From a virus: 31,211 nt of DNA. The stretch covers positions 1 through 31,211 of IMG/VR virus record IMGVR_UViG_3300021957_000178. One strand, 5' to 3'. Numbering within the stretch: the first letter of the stretch is position 1; each line of letters begins with the position of its first letter. Shown here piece after piece: positions 17,863 through 25,095 of the stretch. The notes below the pieces were generated by a model. That model was not told where the DNA came from. It ran no database searches and saw only the letters and a list, made by a program, of their open reading frames with translations. Both the position numbers and the translations under genes were made by a program.

Positions 17863-19044
17863 TTATCTTGTTTTTATTTTAAACTTAAAGTCATTAGAAC
17901 TACTATCAACTGCTTTTACTGTAAACCCATTTGGATTTGGTGCCTTCTCGTGAGTAGACCTTGGATCCATATCGATGTTTTTAGATTTAGCCATACTGTT
18001 TTTAACAGCATCGGCTTTACCTTGTTCGTAAAAGTGTTGAGCTACTAGATCAGGGTTCATAGCTGTGAATAAAGATTTGTGATAACCTGAAGCATCTGAC
18101 ATTTCATTTTTTTCATTCAAGAACTTCTTGACAAAATTGTTAATGTCGCTTTGTGTATCCTTAACCTTTGCAGCGTCTTTTACATTAAATCTGTATTTCT
18201 TTTCTCCAACCTTATATTCAAAACCTTTGAACTGATCGTTAAAAACTTGAGAAGTTTTTTCTTGAAATACTTTTTGTTGTAAACCTTGAGCCTTGTTAGT
18301 TTCCTCTAACTCTTTGTTATATCTGTTGAAAAAGTCTACAGCTTTTTGTTGTTCTGGCGCGAGCCTAGAACCAGCTTTAACTTCTTCGTAATATTTAGAC
18401 TTTAACCCGTCTAAGTGGTTTTTAGCACTTGCAACCTGCTCTTTTAGCGCTAATTTTTTTCTTTTAATATCTATTTCCTCATCGATGTCTTCATCAAATG
18501 AAAACTGATCTTCCATTAGAAAGTTTATTTCATCGTTGTCTAGGTGAGGTTTTGTTTGTTTGTAATATTCTCTAAGTAAAGACTTATCATCGTAGCTTGT
18601 AAAATCTTGATTTAACTTGACATAGTCTTCTAGCGAACCACCTGTTTCGTTTATAAACTCTACAACTTTTTGGATGTTTTCTGGTAATTCAACACCGTTA
18701 TCTACTTGATCGTCGATAGCTTTGTCGAGTTGTTCCTCAAGATTCTCTACAGCCTCTTGAACTTGCTCTTCTACTTGCTCTTCTACCGGTTGCTCTTCTG
18801 TAACTTCCTCTAAACCAGCAAATTGCTCTTCAGCTTCTGGTTCTGGTTGTGCTTCTGGCTCTGGTTCTTGTTCTACTTCTGGTTCTTTTGAACCTTGAGA
18901 TAAATCTAATTTAAACGTACCATCTTCTAATTGCTCAGCTTTTGGCCCATCGTCGGTTGGTTCCTCTGTAGCAACCTCTTCTTTAACCTCTTGAGTTTGC
19001 TCTACGGCCTCCTCTTGAAGTTCATCTTGTTTTTCTTCTGACAT
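17863..19044 (-). CDS. Acidic scaffold-like head assembly protein
   Basis: This 393-residue protein lies between the portal and capsid genes, the usual place of a scaffold. Residues 1-125 are extremely acidic with repeated E/P/Q units (for example EPEVEQEPEPEAQPEPEAEE and QPVEEQVEEQVQEAVENLEE). The middle is Lys/Glu-rich and helical, and the C-terminus is basic (DFKFKIKTR). This charge layout, with an acidic N-terminus, a helical core and a short basic tail, is typical of scaffolds whose C-terminus binds the capsid protein. No protease motif is visible, so it does not look like a protease-scaffold fusion. The capsid gene begins 23 bases after its stop. Confidence 0.82.
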   Translation of the reverse strand: MSEEKQDELQEEAVEQTQEVKEEVATEEPTDDGPKAEQLEDGTFKLDLSQGSKEPEVEQEPEPEAQPEPEAEEQFAGLEEVTEEQPVEEQVEEQVQEAVENLEEQLDKAIDDQVDNGVELPENIQKVVEFINETGGSLEDYVKLNQDFTSYDDKSLLREYYKQTKPHLDNDEINFLMEDQFSFDEDIDEEIDIKRKKLALKEQVASAKNHLDGLKSKYYEEVKAGSRLAPEQQKAVDFFNRYNKELEETNKAQGLQQKVFQEKTSQVFNDQFKGFEYKVGEKKYRFNVKDAAKVKDTQSDINNFVKKFLNEKNEMSDASGYHKSLFTAMNPDLVAQHFYEQGKADAVKNSMAKSKNIDMDPRSTHEKAPNPNGFTVKAVDSSSNDFKFKIKTR

Positions 19045-19072
19045 AATATAATATTATAAAATTAATAAATAA

Positions 19073-21502
19073 TTATCTAGGATCTGTTGCTCCTAGATCA
19101 AAACCGCCTCCAAGTATATCATTACTTGCAGATTCAAAGTTTTTAGGTGGTTTACCACTATTTCTTTGGTCGATTAACTCGCTTTGTTGAGATGCTTGAA
19201 TTTTAGTTCTTTCGTCTTTGCGATCCTCTTTGTATCTCTCTTTATTTTTCATACCTTCAACCTCCATACCTTTAAGTCTCATATTTATTTGAAACTCGTG
19301 GTTCATTAATTCTTTTTTGTATAAAACTTCTTTAGCTAATTTCTCATCTTCAATTTGAGCCTTCATTTGCTCTAACTGCATTTTCTGCTCTGTTATTGAT
19401 TGATTTTTTTGTACTTCAGCCTGAGCAGCAACTTGTTGAGCCTGAGCATTTGCTTGTGCTTGAGCTTGTATATTTTGCTGTTGCATTAATTGATCTCTCT
19501 CTTGTTTCTTTTTTCTACGTATTTTCAAGAGCTGATTTGCTAGCTTTATGTTTTTAATCTCTCTAAGATCTATAGCGTCTTCCAGATCAATACCTCCACT
19601 AGATAAAGCCATTTGTATGTTTTGCTCGAGCATTTGTTTTTGCTCATCATCAGGCGCTAATTCTATGTATATACCAAAATCTGATAAATGTAAATTAGAT
19701 AACTCAGATAGAGTTGAAACATTGTGTATACCTATTTTTTGTATAAAAGCTTCTCTAGTTGGTGAAAACTCAAGTATGTCTGATATTCTAAGTGAAACTG
19801 CTTCCGCTATTTCAGATGTTATGTATAGACCTGATTGCAGTATATGTCTAGTAGCTGTGTTACTATTAGCTGCTGCTATTTTTTGAATACCAACTAAAGC
19901 ATCTTTAGAAGGAGTAGACGCGTCTGTAGACTCGTTTAAACCAGTTACGTCTCTTATCATTTGTAGGTAGTAATTGTAAGTACCTATTAAGCTCTGCATT
20001 TTAGCACCGCCGTTTCCACTTGATATTTCTTGAATAGGAACTTTACCTGGGTTCATGTCACCTTCTGACGTCATTGATCTACCTATAATAGAACCAGTTT
20101 GAAAGAACATGTTTAATGCTTCTTGTGGATTGTAATTAGTCCCATTACCTAAATCTATTTCAGCTAGACCGTCTGCATCCAAGTATATACCGTCAGGAGT
20201 CATTCTAGACATCACCTGTTGCAGTTTTAAATGAGTTAGCTGTATCATATCAGCAAAACCAGTTATACGCCCTACAAGTGACTCTATGCGTCCCTTATAC
20301 ATTCTAGGTGCAGTTATACTATAGTTCATTTTAACTTTAGTATTATCGCTTTTAGGTCGCATCATGTTTTTACTTAGATTCCAGTCAAGTAGTATTTCAG
20401 TTCCTAATACTAAAGCTCCTTCATATAAAACCTCTAGTGATCTAGCCATTCTACCATACTTAGCTTCAAGCATTTGATCTTCCATTGGATTGAAGGTGTC
20501 ATCTTTTATTATGACCTTACTAGCTCCTGTAGCTGTTTCTTTAACTTTATAAACTTCGTTAGCATAAGTCTTATAGTTAAAGTACAATATCTGTATTTGA
20601 TTTTTATCGTTTTGATTAGACTCAGTTAAGCTCCTATTATAGAAACCACTATTCTGAAACCCTTGTCCAGTTATTTTATCTAACTCTTCCTTAGATAAGT
20701 TAGGGAATTGCTTTTTAAGTTCGTTTACTGGAATTGTTTTTACTTCTCCAACGTAGTATATGTCGTCAAAATATGGCGACTCAGTGTAAGAGTAAACCAT
20801 ATTTGCAGGATCAACGTATTCTACTTTTATACCTTCTGACTTGCTATACACAGTCTTAACAGCACCCATACCAAGAACAGTTAAATCGTAGTTAACTCTT
20901 CTTCTTGTTAAATCATACTTATTACCTTCTAAGACAACGTTAATAGCTTGCTCCTCAGCAATCTCAACAGCTTGCTTATAACTCAACTGCATGTGTAGAT
21001 CTAACTCTTGCTGTGAGTCTGGTAACACCTCTGGCTCGTTCTCTGATAAATCAACACCGAAAGCTTCTTTAGCGAAAGCGTTTAGGTCTTTTGTTCTCAT
21101 ATCTCTAAGCATAGATTCCATATAAGCAGTTCTTTTACTTACGCCTGATGGATCTTGAGAGTATGCTTTTATATCAAATAGTCTTTCTGATATACCATTA
21201 ACTACTATATCTACAAATTTAGGTATAATAGGTACTGGTTTCCAGTCTAAATTTAAGTAAGATAAATCACCGTTTATAGATAACTCGTCTTTGTATTTTT
21301 GTATTGATTGTTCTCCTCTAGCGTATAATCTAAGCTTGTGAAACTCTGTTTGGTTACCAAAGAATCTGTTAGTACCAGAATCTCTCTTGAACCACTCGCT
21401 CTCAATTGCTTTAGCAACTTTCAAACCGTAGTCTTTACTCACTTTTTCTAAATCGCTAGCGACTTGACTTGGAAAAGAACTTTTAACAACTGACTCAGCC
21501 AT
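19073..21502 (-). CDS. Portal protein, crAss-like family
   Basis: This is an 809-residue protein. The N-terminal core includes the conserved segment FHKLRLYARGEQSIQKYKDE followed by WKPVPIIPKFVDIVVNGISE, which is typical of crAss-like portals. The portal forms the 12-subunit channel at the head vertex used for packaging and ejection. The central region has alternating alpha/beta sequence with a wing-like part. From about residue 655 the protein is a long Q/A/K/E-rich coiled coil (QQQNIQAQAQANAQAQQVAA, then LEQMKAQIEDEKLAKEVLYK), matching the extended barrel helix of long portals. The ATG follows the terL stop by one base (TAA-T-ATG). It sits between terminase and scaffold, the standard order. 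Confidence 0.92.
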   Translation of the reverse strand: MAESVVKSSFPSQVASDLEKVSKDYGLKVAKAIESEWFKRDSGTNRFFGNQTEFHKLRLYARGEQSIQKYKDELSINGDLSYLNLDWKPVPIIPKFVDIVVNGISERLFDIKAYSQDPSGVSKRTAYMESMLRDMRTKDLNAFAKEAFGVDLSENEPEVLPDSQQELDLHMQLSYKQAVEIAEEQAINVVLEGNKYDLTRRRVNYDLTVLGMGAVKTVYSKSEGIKVEYVDPANMVYSYTESPYFDDIYYVGEVKTIPVNELKKQFPNLSKEELDKITGQGFQNSGFYNRSLTESNQNDKNQIQILYFNYKTYANEVYKVKETATGASKVIIKDDTFNPMEDQMLEAKYGRMARSLEVLYEGALVLGTEILLDWNLSKNMMRPKSDNTKVKMNYSITAPRMYKGRIESLVGRITGFADMIQLTHLKLQQVMSRMTPDGIYLDADGLAEIDLGNGTNYNPQEALNMFFQTGSIIGRSMTSEGDMNPGKVPIQEISSGNGGAKMQSLIGTYNYYLQMIRDVTGLNESTDASTPSKDALVGIQKIAAANSNTATRHILQSGLYITSEIAEAVSLRISDILEFSPTREAFIQKIGIHNVSTLSELSNLHLSDFGIYIELAPDDEQKQMLEQNIQMALSSGGIDLEDAIDLREIKNIKLANQLLKIRRKKKQERDQLMQQQNIQAQAQANAQAQQVAAQAEVQKNQSITEQKMQLEQMKAQIEDEKLAKEVLYKKELMNHEFQINMRLKGMEVEGMKNKERYKEDRKDERTKIQASQQSELIDQRNSGKPPKNFESASNDILGGGFDLGATDPR

Positions 21503-21503
21503 A

Positions 21504-23726
21504 TTAATTTTCTATTAATTTTGAATGTGTTCCACCCTGTTTATACCTTGCGAAACTTATATTTAGTTTTTGTTTTTCTACTTTGGCGTTTGGAGCATAT
21601 AAATGTCTATTACAACCCATTATAGCTAAACCAGAACTTATAGATGCATCAAACTTCGTTCTATTGTTTATATCAAACTTAGACCAATCATTTAGTAACT
21701 CATTAAAGTAAACAGTACCATGTGTTCCATCTGCTTTAATACCTACGTGATCCTGTATATACATCTCTATCGCTGCTGCATGTGCTTGTTTTATATCTTC
21801 ACTAGAGTTTGGTATTCCACCAACTTCTTTTTCAGCAACAGATAGTTTGTTCCATATTTTATCGGGTCTGTTCATTGAGAAGCCTCTATACCCTCTTCTT
21901 CTTAAGTAATACAATAAACGTGGTTTGTTATTCTCTGCTAGTATAGGCATACCATAAAAAATCAATGCCATCAATACGTCTTCAAAAAATATCTCCGCGG
22001 TTTGGGGTCTAGCTATATACTCACAGAAAAAATGATTAGCTGGAGCGTCTTCCATACTAAACTTAGTTAAACCATGTAAAGAACCTTTAGAACCTTTACC
22101 ATCAACTGTACCAGATATATCGTAGCTATCACAACCAAAAACACCCATATGTTCGTTACCTGGTTTCTTATAGCCATTTTTTAATATAACGTTATTCTGT
22201 AAGTGAACTGGTGGTGTCCAGCTCAATTTAAATCTACCGTTTTTATCAGGATAAAATATAACCTTACTATCTTTAACACCGTTAGCCCATTGGAAATTAC
22301 CCGTGGTTATAGTGTTTATGTAGTTTGTTTCTTCGTTGTAATCTATCTGTTCGTATATCTTAGCTAAGTTGAATATACTATTTTTAGTCTCGTCTCTAAA
22401 CGCGTGCTCTTCTGTTCTTGGGAATTGTCTATAAAATTCATTTAAAGCGTCACCATCATCTTTTAACCCATCAACTTCATTTTGCCAATGTTCTAATATA
22501 CCTATATCTATAGTCTCGCCAAAAGGTCCAACTTTCTCTGTTTCAGGTGTTTCGAATACAGGTAATCCAAAAGAATCAATGAATCCCTCGTAGTTCCACT
22601 CCATAGGTATGAATAAAGAATATAATCCCGAGCTTGTCTGTCCATTGCGGTTTCTTTTTGTAACATCTGAAGCTTTATATAGTTTTTTAAAATTATCCCC
22701 TCCTTTGTCTAAAGCGTTTGATGTTGATCCCATCATACACTTACCTATTACTCTACTACCTAATCTTAACGTTGTTTTCGTAACTCGCCAGTTGTTGAGG
22801 ATGTTGTTCGGCCTCTCCCATTTACCCGATTCATCGTGGACGAGGAGTTTGAGTTTCTCCCCATCGTAGGAGTTGTCACCGGTGTTCTTCCAGTCGATCG
22901 TCGTATCGAGCCCTGATAACGTCTCGGCTTCGGTTTGCTTGGTTGTTCTAACGATGGATCTCCTGGTAAGTTTGGACGCGGGTACACGATAGGCAAGTTC
23001 GGTTTTTGGTCTATCCATTCCGTCCTGTATCGGTGAAAAGAAAAATGGGTAGTTGACGGATATAGGTACCACCTTATCTGTGAACATCTTTTTCGCATCG
23101 GGGCCAGATTTGGACAGTATCCCGAACCGTGAGTCGGTTGATATTGTCGCCATATTAACGCACTCTCCGGATGCCATGAAAGAAAAACCTGAGCGTCGAT
23201 TCTTGAGATAGCACATACCATATGACCTTGAGTCGGCTTTACAAGCTTCCCAAAATATGTAGAATAATCTATTTGCTTCTCGAAAGTCTGGCTGCCCAAC
23301 ATCAATCTTGGACCACTGCAAGTACATGTAATGAGTACCAGTAATGTAAGTAGGCTCGCCTTTGTTAATAAAACTGAAACCTTCTTCGCGATACTTAAAC
23401 TCTTTATCAATATACTCATACCATTTTTCTTTAAATTCATCAGGGTAATCTCTCCAATCAAATACAGTCTTAATTCTTTTAAGTTCTTTTGGATACTCAG
23501 TAACCTCCCATTTATCTTTACTGAATTTTACTGGATTAATTATTTTTGGTAAAGCTATTTTTAAATTCTGTATTTCATATACTTCACCTATTTGCCCAGT
23601 TTTACTTATAACAACAATGTCATGCTCCTTGTCGTAGCCATACTTCCATTTCTTAGACTTGTTAAGTCTTTTAATGGTATTTATTTTTATAGGTTCTATG
23701 ACCTTGTATAACGTTTGCTCGTACAT
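21504..23726 (-). CDS. terL: Terminase large subunit (packaging ATPase/nuclease)
   Basis: This 740-residue protein powers DNA packaging and cuts the concatemer. The ATPase domain has a Walker A-like KNRRSGFSFM at residues 175-184, Walker B LLVHDE at 294-299 and a coupling motif MMGSTSN at 331-337. The RNase H-like nuclease domain has likely metal-binding acids D533 in VFGCDSYDISG, E598 in ILAENN and D693 in RTKFDASISSGLAIMG. The start codon shares one base with the stop of the preceding small gene (TAATG). Codons and base composition change sharply over about residues 162-314 (22785-23245). There GC is about 48% by hand count, and CTC, ATC, TCC and CGN codons replace the usual TTA, ATA, TCT and AGA. 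The frame is intact through the patch. Confidence 0.93.
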   Translation of the reverse strand: MYEQTLYKVIEPIKINTIKRLNKSKKWKYGYDKEHDIVVISKTGQIGEVYEIQNLKIALPKIINPVKFSKDKWEVTEYPKELKRIKTVFDWRDYPDEFKEKWYEYIDKEFKYREEGFSFINKGEPTYITGTHYMYLQWSKIDVGQPDFREANRLFYIFWEACKADSRSYGMCYLKNRRSGFSFMASGECVNMATISTDSRFGILSKSGPDAKKMFTDKVVPISVNYPFFFSPIQDGMDRPKTELAYRVPASKLTRRSIVRTTKQTEAETLSGLDTTIDWKNTGDNSYDGEKLKLLVHDESGKWERPNNILNNWRVTKTTLRLGSRVIGKCMMGSTSNALDKGGDNFKKLYKASDVTKRNRNGQTSSGLYSLFIPMEWNYEGFIDSFGLPVFETPETEKVGPFGETIDIGILEHWQNEVDGLKDDGDALNEFYRQFPRTEEHAFRDETKNSIFNLAKIYEQIDYNEETNYINTITTGNFQWANGVKDSKVIFYPDKNGRFKLSWTPPVHLQNNVILKNGYKKPGNEHMGVFGCDSYDISGTVDGKGSKGSLHGLTKFSMEDAPANHFFCEYIARPQTAEIFFEDVLMALIFYGMPILAENNKPRLLYYLRRRGYRGFSMNRPDKIWNKLSVAEKEVGGIPNSSEDIKQAHAAAIEMYIQDHVGIKADGTHGTVYFNELLNDWSKFDINNRTKFDASISSGLAIMGCNRHLYAPNAKVEKQKLNISFARYKQGGTHSKLIEN
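22785..23245 (-). other. GC-rich, codon-shifted mosaic patch inside terL
   Basis: Hand counts give 203 G+C in 420 bases (48%) for 22801-23220, against 21/60 in each of the adjoining lines 22681-22740 and 23221-23280 (35%). Inside the patch Arg is mostly CGA, CGC, CGG or CGT, and CTC, ATC, TCC and AAC are common; outside, AGA, TTA, ATA and TCT dominate. The change is abrupt on both sides and the reading frame is preserved. Recombination with a terL of different base composition is the simplest reading. A metagenome assembly chimera is the main alternative. Confidence 0.75.
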
Positions 23727-24001
23727 TACTTAGATCTTCTTTCCGCAAAACCACCAAAAGCAGACTGTTTAGTTTCTTCTTTAGGTTTATTGTTTAACAT
23801 ATCCTCTTCTTCTTGTATCCTATTTAGTATCTCAAAAGCATCGAATATAGCTAGCTTTTTTGTTGCAGCAGCGTTCTTTAACCTATCAGCTGATATATCG
23901 TCATCTGAATCAACTATAGCTTCTTTAGCAACCTTTATTAACTCTTCGACTGCCTTATGTCCAGCTTGGATTATATTCTTTTTCGTCTCCTTGATATTCA
24001 T
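23726..24001 (-). CDS. Small helical protein, candidate terminase small subunit
   Basis: This is a 91-residue, mostly helical protein: KKNIIQAGHKAVEELIKVAK, a DDDISADRLKNAAATKKLAI segment, then FDAFEILNRIQEEE and a charged tail. It directly precedes terL and shares a TAATG stop/start with it. Position, size and the helix-rich makeup fit a terminase small subunit, which recognises DNA ends and stimulates the ATPase. Similar short proteins with the RLKNAAATKKLA motif sit next to terL in other large phages that I recall, but I cannot confirm the function from sequence. The start at 24001 lies inside the upstream gene, overlapping it by 47 bases; no later Met leaves the first helix intact. Confidence 0.8.
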   Translation of the reverse strand: MNIKETKKNIIQAGHKAVEELIKVAKEAIVDSDDDISADRLKNAAATKKLAIFDAFEILNRIQEEEDMLNNKPKEETKQSAFGGFAERRSK

Positions 24002-24548
24002 ACCTTATAGTTAATGATTGAGATCTAACTCTATATAATCTTTCGTCATCTACTATAAACTCATACTCGCTACCAGGAGTAAAACCAACTAGGTCACCTT
24101 GTTTTATTTGTGAGTCAAAGTTCTCATCAAGATACTTTACAACACCTATACTGGGTAACTCTTTGTTTAGATTAAAAATATTATTAGATTCAATAGGTTT
24201 AACAAATGAATAACCTTTAGGTGCTTTCCACTCGTTTTTGTTTTTATATAAAAATATCTGGTCAAAAGAACATAAATAATTATCATCATCTATGTAACTC
24301 TTGCCATTCTTTTCCACTCCTCTAACGTCATGATACCTTCTAAAAACATTATGATGAACAACAACTTGATCACCTATGCTAATATTAGTGTCACCTGTTA
24401 TAGGTAAGCTTTTAACTATTGCTAACCTATTTACGTTTTGATGTGTGAATATTTGCGTATTTAGTATTAAGTTAACACCATTAATATCCTTGGTATTGCT
24501 GTATCTACCACCTAATGGTTCAACAACAAAGTCAAATATACTTCTCAT
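23955..24548 (-). CDS. Tandem GroES-like protein, candidate phage co-chaperonin
   Basis: This is a 197-residue protein with two halves that both read like the GroES beta-barrel. Half one (about 30-101) has SIGDQVVVHHNVFRRYHDVR, then a KSYIDDDNYLCSFDQIFLYK segment. Half two (about 112-183) has KGYSFVKPIE, GVVKYLDENFDSQIKQGDLV, then GFTPGSEYEFIVDDERLYRV. The pattern (V-x-P/K at the start, G-x-V...IKxGDxVxF...Y..D.E.Y.V....I) is the GroES one, including the GD turn at residues 59-60 and 151-152. Phages such as T4 (gp31) encode a co-chaperonin to fold their capsid protein with host GroEL; a location between the fibre and terminase/head genes suits that. The duplicated arrangement is uncommon. The fold is inferred from motifs alone. 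The start codon overlaps the preceding stop by one base (TAATG). Confidence 0.75.
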   Translation of the reverse strand: MRSIFDFVVEPLGGRYSNTKDINGVNLILNTQIFTHQNVNRLAIVKSLPITGDTNISIGDQVVVHHNVFRRYHDVRGVEKNGKSYIDDDNYLCSFDQIFLYKNKNEWKAPKGYSFVKPIESNNIFNLNKELPSIGVVKYLDENFDSQIKQGDLVGFTPGSEYEFIVDDERLYRVRSQSLTIRYEYQGDEKEYNPSWT

Positions 24549-24766
24549 TAATACTCTAGATTATACTCTATAGCTACAGCCATGTTTTTATTAAAATCTT
24601 TCCAAGGTAAAACCTCATCAGCTTTTTTAATAAATATACTAAACTTGTCGTCTTCTTCCGTTATATGACAAATAGTATGCCCGCCGTAGACCTCTTGACC
24701 CACGGCATAATGCATAGCTTCATTTTTATAATCCTTACCGATACTAATCTTTCTTATCAGCTTCAT
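24548..24766 (-). CDS. Small protein of unknown function
   Basis: This 72-residue protein begins MKLIRKISIGKDYKNEAMHY and continues with VGQEVYGGHTICHI, a short beta stretch and VLPWKDFNKNMAVAIEYNL. Small phage proteins with a GQ-x-V-x-GG core and a WK...VP/AV-x-IEY ending are familiar to me from large phages, but none has a known role. I choose the ATG at 24766. An earlier in-frame ATG at 24796 would add ten residues encoded within the coiled-coil gene upstream. With the chosen start the overlap with that gene is 23 bases. Its stop shares a base with the next ATG. No membrane segment or signal peptide is seen. Confidence 0.75.
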   Translation of the reverse strand: MKLIRKISIGKDYKNEAMHYAVGQEVYGGHTICHITEEDDKFSIFIKKADEVLPWKDFNKNMAVAIEYNLEY

Positions 24767-25031
24767 TCTGTGGTAATTCAGATATTGATCCATCACTAAT
24801 ATTAACAGAAACTTTACCGTACTCTTCCTCTAAAGATGTTTGCATCTCCATAAGCTTCTTTTGTAATTGGTTAATACCTTCTATTAATCTAGATTTTTGT
24901 GTTTCTATTTGACCTACTGATAATTGATTTTTGTTTATCTCGTTAAGTAACGATTGTAAGCCAGTTAATTGTTCCTCTGTAATTTTATCAGCCTTAGGTG
25001 ATAAATCTACTACTTGTTCTTTTTTTGCCAT
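24744..25031 (-). CDS. Small coiled-coil protein, conserved in phage packaging blocks
   Basis: This is a 95-residue protein. It starts MAKKEQVVDLSPKADKITEE and has a Q/L/E-rich coiled coil at about residues 20-72 (LNEINKNQLSVGQIETQKSR, then a KKLMEMQTSLEEEYGKV segment), with a short acidic tail. The shape resembles a prefoldin-like helical hairpin. Similar proteins lie near terminase genes in crAss-like and marine phages that I recall, without known function. The leader (...AAATCAAAGTAAATTATG) is A-rich with no Shine-Dalgarno motif. The 64-base gap upstream (25032-25095) is one of the larger gaps in the window; I see no convincing promoter in it. Confidence 0.82.
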   Translation of the reverse strand: MAKKEQVVDLSPKADKITEEQLTGLQSLLNEINKNQLSVGQIETQKSRLIEGINQLQKKLMEMQTSLEEEYGKVSVNISDGSISELPQNEADKKD

Positions 25032-25095
25032 AATTTACTTTGATTTAATTTAATTGTTATTCTATGTTTATATTATTACGCTGTTTTCACATTAT

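Noticed and set aside
22766-23461. A 231-codon open frame on the minus strand within terL, in another frame
   Set aside because: It is open because the GC-rich patch lacks stop codons. Its translation is Pro/Arg/Thr-rich without domain features, while the terL frame carries the ATPase motifs.
25032-25095. Promoter in the 64-base gap before the packaging genes
   Set aside because: No TAnnTTTG or clear sigma70 pair was found on the minus strand. It remains possible but unsupported.
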